Origin: Vibrio lentus
GTDB lineage: Bacteria; Pseudomonadota; Gammaproteobacteria; Enterobacterales; Vibrionaceae
Assembly (NCBI RefSeq): GCF_030409755.1
Contig: NZ_JAUFQE010000001.1
Location: 558,001-622,000, forward strand
DNA: 64,000 nucleotides
Direction of reading: 5' to 3'
Below, one piece after another: positions 1 to 7,952 of this stretch. The notes below the pieces were generated by a model. It had not been told where the DNA came from and made no database searches. It worked only from the letters and a program-made list of their open reading frames with translations. Position numbers and translations under genes: made by a program. The stretch's first letter is position 1; each line of letters starts with the position of its first letter.

Positions 1-2174
1 CAGCTTCCATTATTTTACTAGGTAGTGGTGCTTACCTGTTTTCAACGACTTTAGATGACAACCTGAGAGTGATTAGTCAGCTTATTGGCATAGATGATTC
101 ACAATCGTCTTCCCCAAAAGGCAATTCTTTTGAAAGTTCTCTTTCAAGTGCGATCCAAACTGTACAGCCATCTTATCAAGCATGGCTTAGTGGTTCACAA
201 GCGCTAGATAATGAACTTGTGAATATGAATGTAAGTCGTCTCGATGAAAGTACGAAAATCGCTTATAACGCCCTCATAATGCAAATTAGAAACCACTTAA
301 TGCCAGTAATTGAGCAAGGTTATCGTTTGCAACTAACACAAAATCAAGACAACGTTAACAATGCACTGCCTTTACTAAAAGGTTACTTAATGTTGAATGA
401 TCCTACAAAACGCGAGATAAAATTTCTACGTCAGCAAACGATGTCAACGCTACAAAAACTCAGTGATCAACCAGACACGATCACGACAGTGATGAAATAT
501 TTGGACGCATATTTCCGCACTGATTTTGAACCTGTATCGATCAACATGAATATGGTGCGTGCGACAAGGCGTTCTCTACTCTCTAGTTCAAATGTAGATC
601 TTGTGTACGCCAGCTTGTTACAACAAGCAGGTGATATTGATTTAGGCACTTTGAATTTACAGCGAGCAGTCGGTTTCGACTTTAATAATGTCTTCAACGA
701 CAACTTGGATCCTCAACGATTAGAAATCGATAAAGTTTACACATCTACAGGCTTCAGTACGTTTTACCGCCCTCGCGTCGATTTAATGTCGCAACAAGTC
801 ATCACCGACAACTGGGTATTGGGTTTGTCAAACCACGTAATCCCAACAGACAAAGAACAAGAGACATTCAAGAAGCAAGTAAGAAAAAAATATACGGATG
901 ACTACATCAGTTATTGGCGAAATGCTTTAAGCGAACTAAAAGTAAAGCGTTATAACAATATAGGGGAGATTACTAACGCCATTGATCTGATCTCTGGCCC
1001 ATCTTCTCCGATGACAACGGTTCTAAAACAAGTTTATACAAACACGCAGTTTTCACCGATCGGTCAACAAGGAGCATTAATGGCTCAAGTTAACCCTAAA
1101 CTTGCGGGTGCCGTAAAAGCAGCACCAGAACTCGTTGAAGAAGTTGTAAAGCCTGACTACTTATTAATGAAAAGAGTTGAACAAGCTTTCCACATCTTGA
1201 ATCAATTGCAAATTAACGAAACCCCAAACTCCCCTACACCATGGGATGAAACGATAACTGCACTGAGCAGAGTTCGTACGTATATGAAAGATATAGCAGA
1301 CGCACCGGACCCTCAAATGGCAGCGTTGTCTGCAGCACAACACCGGATGAGTAGTACGGATGCCGATCCTCTGATTCGTTTAAAACAAATTGCACAAAAA
1401 TCTCCTGAGCCCGTAAGAAGTTGGCTTTTAGACGTAGTTAACCAGAGCTGGTCCGTGATGATTTCTGAATCATCAAAAGGAATACAGACTCTTTGGTATA
1501 GTGAGATCTATTCTAAGTTCAAAGAGTTAGGTTTAGGACGGTACCCTTTTGATCTAAGTGCAACAGAAGAAATTTCGATCGAAGACTTTGAGCTGCTTTT
1601 CGCATCGGGAGGTTTGCTTGATGCTTTTATCGATAAAAATTTCGCTCCTTTTTATGACACAAACCTATGGACGCCAAAACAAGTAGAAGGTGAAATTATG
1701 CCTCTCTCACCAGAACTGCTTGTTCAGTTAAGAAATTACAATGTCATCAGAGATACACTAATCAACAAGAGTACAAACCGTTTGTACCTTCCATTTAGTG
1801 CGAAGGTACTTGATCTTGATTCTAGTGCGATCAGAGCAAGCTTAAAAATAGCGGACTCGAATATCAACTATTACCATGGTCCTAGCAGAATTCGTGAACT
1901 TGAGTGGCCTCCTCAAAATGGAGATTTCAATATCAGTATAACAATTCAAGATGTAACAGACGAAGGTAAACAACATGTACTGAGCAAGAATGGTCAATGG
2001 GCTATCTATCGGTTATTTGGTGACTCAACATTAACAAATACCCATAACGGTAGCTTCGTGAGTGATATAAAAGTATCAGGCAGAGATCTGAGCTTGCGAA
2101 TCACTCCTTTGACTCAGAAAAACCCGTTTACGTTAGCGGAGCTGTATAACTTCACTCTACCCGAAGCCATATAG
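1..2174 (+). CDS. tssM: TssM (IcmF-like) T6SS membrane-complex protein, C-terminal part
   Basis: The reading frame is open from base 3, so the gene starts before the window. TssM is the large inner-membrane subunit that, with TssJ and TssL, forms the T6SS trans-envelope channel. The first codons give a hydrophobic stretch (ASIILLGSGAYLF), fitting the last membrane helix before the periplasmic domain. The rest (about 700 residues) matches the periplasmic IcmF-related and C-terminal TssM regions: a 'LLKGYLMLND' helix, 'FSTFYRPRVD', 'DNWVLGLSN', a 'YTDDYISYWRNAL' segment, and a beta-rich end. Full-length TssM is usually about 1,100-1,200 residues, so roughly 400, including the cytoplasmic NTPase-like domain, lie to the left. 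A GTG at base 69 is in frame but would begin after the membrane helix and is not the start. It is probably the last gene of a plus-strand tss operon; the other left-side genes are not visible. Confidence 0.93.
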   Translation, partial: ASIILLGSGAYLFSTTLDDNLRVISQLIGIDDSQSSSPKGNSFESSLSSAIQTVQPSYQAWLSGSQALDNELVNMNVSRLDESTKIAYNALIMQIRNHLMPVIEQGYRLQLTQNQDNVNNALPLLKGYLMLNDPTKREIKFLRQQTMSTLQKLSDQPDTITTVMKYLDAYFRTDFEPVSINMNMVRATRRSLLSSSNVDLVYASLLQQAGDIDLGTLNLQRAVGFDFNNVFNDNLDPQRLEIDKVYTSTGFSTFYRPRVDLMSQQVITDNWVLGLSNHVIPTDKEQETFKKQVRKKYTDDYISYWRNALSELKVKRYNNIGEITNAIDLISGPSSPMTTVLKQVYTNTQFSPIGQQGALMAQVNPKLAGAVKAAPELVEEVVKPDYLLMKRVEQAFHILNQLQINETPNSPTPWDETITALSRVRTYMKDIADAPDPQMAALSAAQHRMSSTDADPLIRLKQIAQKSPEPVRSWLLDVVNQSWSVMISESSKGIQTLWYSEIYSKFKELGLGRYPFDLSATEEISIEDFELLFASGGLLDAFIDKNFAPFYDTNLWTPKQVEGEIMPLSPELLVQLRNYNVIRDTLINKSTNRLYLPFSAKVLDLDSSAIRASLKIADSNINYYHGPSRIRELEWPPQNGDFNISITIQDVTDEGKQHVLSKNGQWAIYRLFGDSTLTNTHNGSFVSDIKVSGRDLSLRITPLTQKNPFTLAELYNFTLPEAI

Positions 2175-2180
2175 TAAAAA

Positions 2181-2214
2181 TACAAATACAAATACAAATA
2201 CAAATACAAATACA
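2181..2214. repeat. TACAAA hexanucleotide tandem repeat
   Basis: Five perfect copies of TACAAA (2181-2210) plus a partial TACA follow directly after the tssM stop and end about 26 bases before the start of the Lrp-type gene. A six-base unit cannot shift a reading frame, and it lies outside both genes. Changes in copy number would alter the spacing in front of the regulator gene. Confidence 0.9.
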
Positions 2215-2240
2215 ATAATAATTCAGAAAAGGCAGAACAC

Positions 2241-2693
2241 ATGATGTCCAACATTAGTTTACAAGGCTTAGACAAACTAGATCGTAAAATTCTTTCGAAT
2301 CTACTCTCCAATGGGCGAGAATCGATTGCTAATCTTTCTCGCAACATCGGCTTGTCGCGAACAGCAGTCGCTGAACGCATCAACAGACTTGAAAAAACCG
2401 GTATTATCAAAGGGTATACGGCACAAATAAGAGTAGAAAATGACGGGAGAAAAGCGGCAAGTTATTTGCTAATTTCTTGTGAAAAAGGTAAGAAAAATGA
2501 TGTAAGTAATGCATTAAAAGAACTACCTGAAGTCAGACTTACAAGCATTGTTGGTGGTACCTACGACATTATTTCTTTGATTGAAGCTCCTGATCTGCAA
2601 TCAATACACCATTTATGTAATGAGATAGAGTCTTTCAATGGCATTCGCTCTCTCAATACAACAGTAGTGCTACACCAGCCAATCAGTCGTTAA
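2241..2693 (+). CDS. Lrp/AsnC family transcriptional regulator
   Basis: This 150-residue protein has the standard Lrp/AsnC layout. Residues 8-60 form the winged helix-turn-helix ('LDRKILSNLLSNGRESIANL', then 'LSRTAVAERINRLEKTGIIK'). Residues 70-145 form the RAM ligand-binding domain, including 'VRLTSIVGGTYDIISLIEA'. Such proteins are amino-acid-responsive regulators that assemble as dimers and octamers on DNA. Two ATGs are adjacent (2241 and 2244) and either could start it; the upstream Shine-Dalgarno is weak. It lies between two convergent T6SS operons and ends at a strong terminator, so it may be expressed by read-through from tssM or from its own promoter near the TACAAA repeat. Whether it regulates the T6SS is unknown; position alone suggests it could. 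Confidence 0.9.
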   Translation: MMSNISLQGLDKLDRKILSNLLSNGRESIANLSRNIGLSRTAVAERINRLEKTGIIKGYTAQIRVENDGRKAASYLLISCEKGKKNDVSNALKELPEVRLTSIVGGTYDIISLIEAPDLQSIHHLCNEIESFNGIRSLNTTVVLHQPISR

Positions 2694-2700
2694 AAATAAA

Positions 2701-2724
2701 GCCGCTCTTATGAGCGGCTTTTTT
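2701..2724. terminator. Bidirectional terminator between the Lrp-type gene and tssG
   Basis: GCCGCTC - TTAT - GAGCGGC followed by six T gives a perfect 7-bp stem on the plus strand. The opposite side carries an A-rich tract, so the hairpin can also serve the minus strand. It touches the stop codon of tssG (2723-2725), so both converging transcripts end here. Confidence 0.9.
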
Positions 2725-3751
2725 AAATGCCTCCAATTACTCTAATCTTCGCATCTTTCGTACCTGCTTGACCCAACCAAAAAGTTTGCCCTAAACTCGT
2801 CCCATCACCTTGACCGAGTTGGTTCTTTGGAACTGAGTCTAAATCAACGGTTAGCTTTAAATCCCAAGACATGGGGTCACGAAGAATAAAACGCATCAAC
2901 CCCACTAAAGTTTTATGGAAATCTCCTCCATAGGAGAACTTTCGGAACGTCTCGAAATCAATGTTATCAATACAAAGATTAAACTTACCGTTTAGATCTG
3001 GGATGCTCTTACCTAAATGTAAATTTGAACCCAAAATACAATTCGTTCTATTTAATTGATTCCTTTGGCATTCGGCAATTTTTACTCTTCGAAAGACCCA
3101 CTCTTCGATTCGAACACTTGGTAATGAAAAATAGTGCGCAACAATGCCAGAAATAAGTTTCGGAGAGCGTGTCCTGGTAGATAGCTGATTGACGTAAGAC
3201 AAAATCTTTGCACGATCAAGCCCGATCGTATCGGACTCTTGAATAACATTAGACAACCCTGCTAGGTGCAGCATACGCCCAGAAAAGTCATCTGTTGCAT
3301 CGCTTTGATACTGAACATGATAACGGTACTTTTTCCAAACACGATAGATTAAACTGGTATATCTGTTATGAAAGAAATCAAAGAAGTCTCTAACTGGATT
3401 ATCATCATCTCTACCTACTAATTTTTCTGTATAGTTCGCGGGCAAAGGTGAACTTGAACCGTGTAATCCTAAGAAGTTAGTTTCAATTCTCGAATAGTGC
3501 TCACCAGACCTTTCCATATGACTGATGAATTCCATATCACTTTTGGGGAAACAGAGGTTTGGTGAGACACTAAACGCAATTCTCTCTTGATAAAAATATT
3601 TGTTTTCACCAACCGCTACAAAATCACTGCCCGGTAATAGTTGGTAGTGCTTCTCTAACAACAAAACTGCTTGAAAAAAGCTAAATTCGTTTATTTTTTC
3701 TGATAATTCATCAATCATAAGATTGTTTGCTGTCCGGTTAAACTTGCCCAT
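2723..3751 (-). CDS. tssG: TssG, T6SS baseplate wedge protein
   Basis: At 342 residues this is the usual TssG length. TssG (VasB/ImpH family) joins TssE, TssF and TssK to form the baseplate wedge under the contractile tail. Diagnostic features are 'FSFFQAVLLLEKH' near the N terminus, 'NFLGLHGSSSPLPANYTE', 'FFDFFHNRYTSLIYR' (the FHHR-like block), and 'LGQTFWLGQ' close to the end. It is the last gene of the minus-strand tss operon. Two starts are possible. ATG 3751 leaves 23 residues before FSFFQ, close to homologues, and overlaps tssF by 37 bases. ATG 3718 overlaps the tssF TGA as ATGA. Neither has a strong ribosome site, so translation is probably coupled to tssF. Confidence 0.93.
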   Translation of the reverse strand: MGKFNRTANNLMIDELSEKINEFSFFQAVLLLEKHYQLLPGSDFVAVGENKYFYQERIAFSVSPNLCFPKSDMEFISHMERSGEHYSRIETNFLGLHGSSSPLPANYTEKLVGRDDDNPVRDFFDFFHNRYTSLIYRVWKKYRYHVQYQSDATDDFSGRMLHLAGLSNVIQESDTIGLDRAKILSYVNQLSTRTRSPKLISGIVAHYFSLPSVRIEEWVFRRVKIAECQRNQLNRTNCILGSNLHLGKSIPDLNGKFNLCIDNIDFETFRKFSYGGDFHKTLVGLMRFILRDPMSWDLKLTVDLDSVPKNQLGQGDGTSLGQTFWLGQAGTKDAKIRVIGGI

Positions 3752-5463
3752 TGGTAGCTTTCGCCACTGCGTTCATCGTAGACTTCTAACTCTGTAAATG
3801 AGTTAACACTTGAATATAAGCGTATGAACTCATTCAATACATTTGCCATCAAAAACATGTCCCCTTCATTGACAAAAAAACTAGAGTTCATCTTAAGCTT
3901 AAATTGATTACCACGAACGGATACCCCTCTAAACACTCTATCGATAGGTTTCATTTCTGATGAGATAATGCCGTCAAGCCTGTGCAACGAAGCCCTATGA
4001 GCCTGCCTATCTACTCTAGAATGGAAGTCATATGTAGACAGTAAAACCTTGAGTACATCAATATTAGAGAGCGATAGATAATTCAATGACATATTAGCAA
4101 TCAGTTGCCATTGGAGTTCGCCATTCACTTGCGGGCTAACAGATTGCGTAGGTTTAGTAATATTACTAAACGTGGCGTAAGTTGGAGATTTATGTGTGGT
4201 ATATATGATGTCTCCTACAGACAATCTTTCAGACAAATCTGCATTACTGCACAATAACTTCATCAAAACCGTTTCGGTTCCTAGGTCTGCAATATCCCCA
4301 TTGTGGGTATGAAAAGATATATAACGCTCAAGCCCTCTTCCACTCACTCGCTCTGAAACTTTTGACTTGTAGAAATCACGTTTATCTCTTTGATTTATTT
4401 GGTGTTCAAAGGACTCAAATTCAATAAGAGGTTTTCGTCGCCTTTCATTTTTGCTCCAACTTTCTACTTGGTTTATTGAATAAACTTCGTAGTGATCCTG
4501 GTTGTCACTCTGTGGCCGAACTTTATACTCATTGCGACGATGTTCAAGCCGAATTGGATCACCATCTTTTTCGAATAGATTTACAGCTGGCGTACAATGT
4601 AGCCTTAAGTGCTTATCTTTCAGAACAACTTCGGCAGGTAATGCTCTCTTAAAATGGAATTTAAGGTTCACAGTACTTCTTTGTGGTATCCCTTTTAGCC
4701 AATCGAGACCCGTAATATCAAAAAACATAAATTTGTCTGGCAAAGAAAAATATTCTTGCAACAAACGATAACCTGCAAATGAATTGTCGCTATATGGCAG
4801 TATTGCTTCGTTGTCTTGGTACCCAACCGGTTTAACAAATTCAGGTCCAAGTTTACGTTTATACCCACCGCCCACGTCTAACTCGACGTAGTCTAAATAT
4901 CTAAATATCCATAAGAAAAGAATTCTAGTTATATGGATCTCACCATGTAAATGAAACCTTAATTTGTCTAACCCGATACGAGATAACTCTAGCCCATGTT
5001 CAGTCGCAAGTGTCACATCAACAGATGAGCTTGTTCGACTGTTGCTTTGGTCAATGCTTGTGATTTTTAAGGGGAAAAGCTCTACGTCATAGCAGGTTCT
5101 GAATAAACATTGCGTACCTTCCACTTGTTCACTAGCCATCTCAGCCCCACGCTTCACCACTGTTTTTTCAGTGACACTTCCGGAGTGTGGCGTTAGTTCG
5201 CTAATGCATAACGAAGGAATCGAGCGCATGTAATGTGGCCACAACAGCGTCATTAACGACTGAGTGAGCTCTGGGAGTTCATCATCAATCTTTTCTCTAA
5301 TACGGCCAGTAAGAAACGCAAAACCTTCAAGAAGACGTTCTACATCAGGATCGAATGTTCCTTCAGATAAAAAGTTGGTCAGTTTTGGATTGTACTTGGC
5401 AAATTCGCTGCCGGACTCTCGTAGATATGTGAGTTCATCTTGAAAGTATTTACTGTTACTCAA
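3715..5463 (-). CDS. tssF: TssF, T6SS baseplate wedge protein
   Basis: TssF (VasA/ImpG family) is the major wedge protein of the T6SS baseplate. The family N terminus is seen as 'SNSKYFQDELTYLRESGSEF' followed by 'FAKYNPKLTNFLSEGTFDPD' and 'VERLLEGFAFLTGRIREKID'. 'LWPHYMRSIPSLCI' and 'GVSVRGNQFKL' are further family signatures. The start chosen is TTG at 5463, ten bases after the tssE stop, preceded by TAGGTG. It gives 582 residues, the expected size. A longer open frame exists upstream, but it overlaps tssE and its first 35 residues do not resemble TssF. No ATG is available near the conserved N terminus. It sits between tssE and tssG in the operon. Confidence 0.93.
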   Translation of the reverse strand: MSNSKYFQDELTYLRESGSEFAKYNPKLTNFLSEGTFDPDVERLLEGFAFLTGRIREKIDDELPELTQSLMTLLWPHYMRSIPSLCISELTPHSGSVTEKTVVKRGAEMASEQVEGTQCLFRTCYDVELFPLKITSIDQSNSRTSSSVDVTLATEHGLELSRIGLDKLRFHLHGEIHITRILFLWIFRYLDYVELDVGGGYKRKLGPEFVKPVGYQDNEAILPYSDNSFAGYRLLQEYFSLPDKFMFFDITGLDWLKGIPQRSTVNLKFHFKRALPAEVVLKDKHLRLHCTPAVNLFEKDGDPIRLEHRRNEYKVRPQSDNQDHYEVYSINQVESWSKNERRRKPLIEFESFEHQINQRDKRDFYKSKVSERVSGRGLERYISFHTHNGDIADLGTETVLMKLLCSNADLSERLSVGDIIYTTHKSPTYATFSNITKPTQSVSPQVNGELQWQLIANMSLNYLSLSNIDVLKVLLSTYDFHSRVDRQAHRASLHRLDGIISSEMKPIDRVFRGVSVRGNQFKLKMNSSFFVNEGDMFLMANVLNEFIRLYSSVNSFTELEVYDERSGESYQWASLTGQQTIL

Positions 5464-5473
5464 TGGGCACCTA

Positions 5474-5884
5474 CTAAACGTTAAATTGGCCGTCAGTTCC
5501 CATATAGACATCGATAGACATCGGAACTTTTCCACCGTTGTGTAAGACTTCTCCGCATATGCCAAAGCCTAATTGAAGAGGGTTGTTGTGATTTTCTCGG
5601 TAATGCACTTCAACGCTTCGTAGCCGAGGTTCGAAGCTTTCTATTGTGGAAGTGATGTTCTTTTGGATGTGACGAACTAAATTGGTGTTGTTCGATAGAA
5701 CATCATTGAAATCAGGTAAGCCATATTCCCCATCGATCATTGCATTACCCGCATGAGTATTAAGCAAATCAGCAAGGTGCAGATGAATGGATTCAATTAA
5801 ATGCCTATGTGAAACCACTTTTTCATAACAGTTTTTCGGCTCACCAAGTTCAATTCTTTCTAATAATCGGTAACCTTTTTCCAT
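5474..5884 (-). CDS. tssE: TssE, gp25-like T6SS baseplate protein
   Basis: This 136-residue protein belongs to the gp25/TssE family, which nucleates sheath assembly at the baseplate. The early helix (residues 1-50) leads to 'NTHAGNAMIDGEYGLPDFND', then 'RHIQKNITSTIESFEPRL' with the conserved E-PRL, and 'SVEVHYRE'. The last third is a beta-strand pair ('LQLGFGICGEV'). The start ATG at 5884 is preceded by a weak GAG. It is separated from tssC by a terminator-like hairpin (5899-5926), so it begins the baseplate segment (E-F-G) of the operon and may be made at a lower level than the sheath genes. Confidence 0.93.
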   Translation of the reverse strand: MEKGYRLLERIELGEPKNCYEKVVSHRHLIESIHLHLADLLNTHAGNAMIDGEYGLPDFNDVLSNNTNLVRHIQKNITSTIESFEPRLRSVEVHYRENHNNPLQLGFGICGEVLHNGGKVPMSIDVYMGTDGQFNV

Positions 5885-5898
5885 ATAACACTCTAAGT

Positions 5899-5926
5899 AA
5901 AAAAGCAGCCAGTGAACCTGGCCGCT
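5899..5926 (-). terminator. Terminator-like hairpin between tssC and tssE
   Basis: Read on the minus strand, AGCGGCCAG - GTTCA - CTGGCTGCT forms a 9-bp stem with one G-U pair and is followed by TTTTTT. It lies inside the operon, after the sheath genes and before tssE. It probably acts as a partial terminator that lets abundant tssB/tssC mRNA accumulate relative to tssE-F-G; this role is inferred. Confidence 0.75.
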
Positions 5927-5944
5927 TATTTATTTCCAAACTTA

Positions 5945-7420
5945 TTATTGGTCTAGCTTACCAACCAAAGATAAGTCAAAGCTCGCGCCCATGTACTTGA
6001 AGTGAGGACGAACAGACATTGATACTTTATACCAACCTGGATCACCCTCAACGTCAGACACTTCGACTTTAGCCGCTCGTAACGGTCGACGACCACGAAC
6101 TTCTGCTGGCGGGTTCTCTTGGTCAGATACGTATTGACGGATCCATTTATTAAGCTCAACTTCCAAATCGGTACGCTCTTTCCAAGAACCAATTTGCTCA
6201 CGTTGAAGTACTTTAATGTAATGAGCTAAGCGGTTAATAATGAACATGTAAGGTAGCTGAGTACCCAATTTGTAGTTCATCTCAGCTTGCTTGCCTTCAG
6301 GTGTATTCGCAAACACCTTTGGTTTTTGAACTGAGTTTGCCGAGAAGAACGCTGCGTTATCAGAACCTTTACGCATTGTTAAAGCCATAAAGCCTTCTTC
6401 TGCAAGTTCATACTCACGGCGGTCAGAAACCAGAATTTCGGTTGGGATCTTAGTTTCGATCTGACCCATCGCTTCAAAGTTATAAACCGGTAAATCGGTT
6501 ACCGCACCACCACTTTGCGGGCCAATAATGTTTGGACACCAGCGATATTTTGCAAACGACTCACTGATCTTTGAAGCCATAGCATAAGCTGAGTTACCCC
6601 AAAGGTAATTGTCATGGCTGTCTGTAACCATTTCATCGTAGTCAAACGCCTTAATTGGGTTGTCTTCAACTGAGTATGGCGTACGCAGCATAAAACGTGA
6701 TGTACAAAGCCCCACATAACGTGCGTCTTCGTGCTCACGGAATCCGCGCCACTTAGTATACTGAGGACCTTCAAATACCGACTTTAAGTCTTTTAAGTTT
6801 GGTAATTCTTCATAAGAATCTAAACCAAAGAATTGAGAAGATGCAGAAGTAATAAATGGTGCATGAGACATAGCACCTACATTACCCATATATTCCATTA
6901 ATTTGATATCAGGCGAAGACGCAGATAGTTGGTAGTCACAAATAACGGCACCTACCGGCTTACCACCAAATTGACCGTATTCACGAGTATAAATCTGCTT
7001 ATACAAACCTGATTTCACTACTTCAGGAGCATCTTCAAAATCATCTAGAACTTCGTCTTTCTTAGCCGAAATAAGTTCGATTTGAATGTTTTCACGGAAG
7101 TCCGTGTGATCAACAAGATATTTAAGACCACGCCATGTTGATTCAATCGCTTGAACTTCTTCGTTGTGAAGAATTGCGTCAACCTGTTTAGACAACTTTT
7201 GATCAATCTCAGAGATCATCAAATCAACTAAAGACTGGTCTACTTTTTCTACTGTTGAGCTGCTTAATAACTCACCAATGAATGCTTCAACGCCACGCTT
7301 TGCAACGTCAAAACCTTCATCACTAGGTTTAAGGCGAGTCTCATTTAGAATGCTATCCAGAAGAGAGCCTGACTCAACTAGAGCTGCTTCTTGTTCTGGT
7401 GCTTGTGCTTCTGCCGACAT
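5945..7420 (-). CDS. tssC: TssC (VipB), large T6SS sheath subunit
   Basis: At 491 residues this is the standard TssC/EvpB length. TssC pairs with TssB to form the contractile sheath around the Hcp tube. Seen in order are the N-terminal helical region, 'AIESTWRGLKYLVDHTDF', 'QIYTREYGQFGGKPVGAVIC', 'CPNIIGPQSGGAVTDLPVYN', 'KIPTEILVSDRREYELAEEG' and the C-terminal handshake region 'RRPLRAAKVEVSDVEGDPGW'. The gene begins 8 bases after the tssB stop, so the two are translated together. A hairpin with a T-run follows the stop. In V. cholerae, ClpV disassembles contracted TssB/TssC sheaths; clpV is present here at 19065-21758. Confidence 0.97.
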   Translation of the reverse strand: MSAEAQAPEQEAALVESGSLLDSILNETRLKPSDEGFDVAKRGVEAFIGELLSSSTVEKVDQSLVDLMISEIDQKLSKQVDAILHNEEVQAIESTWRGLKYLVDHTDFRENIQIELISAKKDEVLDDFEDAPEVVKSGLYKQIYTREYGQFGGKPVGAVICDYQLSASSPDIKLMEYMGNVGAMSHAPFITSASSQFFGLDSYEELPNLKDLKSVFEGPQYTKWRGFREHEDARYVGLCTSRFMLRTPYSVEDNPIKAFDYDEMVTDSHDNYLWGNSAYAMASKISESFAKYRWCPNIIGPQSGGAVTDLPVYNFEAMGQIETKIPTEILVSDRREYELAEEGFMALTMRKGSDNAAFFSANSVQKPKVFANTPEGKQAEMNYKLGTQLPYMFIINRLAHYIKVLQREQIGSWKERTDLEVELNKWIRQYVSDQENPPAEVRGRRPLRAAKVEVSDVEGDPGWYKVSMSVRPHFKYMGASFDLSLVGKLDQ

Positions 7421-7428
7421 GATCTTCC

Positions 7429-7935
7429 TTACTCTGCTTTTTCGCCTTGGTCTGCACCAATGCTTAGTTCATCCAAAAGTTTCTTTCTTGCTTCTTCATC
7501 TTGAAGAACTGCTGCAATCTTCTTACGGAAAGCAGGTACATTCCCTAGAGGGCCTTTCAATGCAACCAAGGCTTCACGAAGTTCTAGTAAACCATTCAGC
7601 TCAGGAACGCTCTTCGCAATCGACTCTGGAGTAAAGTCCTTCATATTTTTGAATGTAATATCAACGCCAATTTGCGCACCTTCTTCATCAGAAAGACGGT
7701 TTTCAACATTTGCTTTGATATTCGGAGCGTAACCTTCTAATACTTCGTTAAAGTTATCTTTATCGATATTAATCGGATTACGCTCTTCGATCGGAGTTTC
7801 ATCTGCACGAGCAGTGAAGTCACCGACAACCATCATACTTAGGGGCAGTTCAACATCATCAGACGCATCGCCTGTTGCTGGAACATAACGTATATTAATT
7901 CGCTCTTTCGGAGCCACCGAGCCATCACGTGACAT
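7429..7935 (-). CDS. tssB: TssB (VipA), small T6SS sheath subunit
   Basis: This 168-residue protein is TssB/VipA. It shows the start 'MSRDGSVAPKERINIRY', the 'ELPLSMMVVGDFT' strand, 'NIDKDNFNEVLEGYAPNIKA' and 'VDITFKNMKDFTPESIAKSV'. The last 30 residues are a charged helix ('RKKIAAVLQDEEARKKLLDE'). It interlocks with TssC to form the contractile sheath. It lies 17 bases downstream of tssA and 8 bases upstream of tssC, in the order usual for Vibrio T6SS operons. Confidence 0.97.
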   Translation of the reverse strand: MSRDGSVAPKERINIRYVPATGDASDDVELPLSMMVVGDFTARADETPIEERNPINIDKDNFNEVLEGYAPNIKANVENRLSDEEGAQIGVDITFKNMKDFTPESIAKSVPELNGLLELREALVALKGPLGNVPAFRKKIAAVLQDEEARKKLLDELSIGADQGEKAE

Positions 7936-7952
7936 AATTAGTCCTTTCTAGT

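Noticed and set aside
5464..5565. Longer tssF frame starting inside tssE
   Set aside because: Its first 35 codons do not resemble TssF and overlap tssE; TTG 5463 gives the conserved N terminus.
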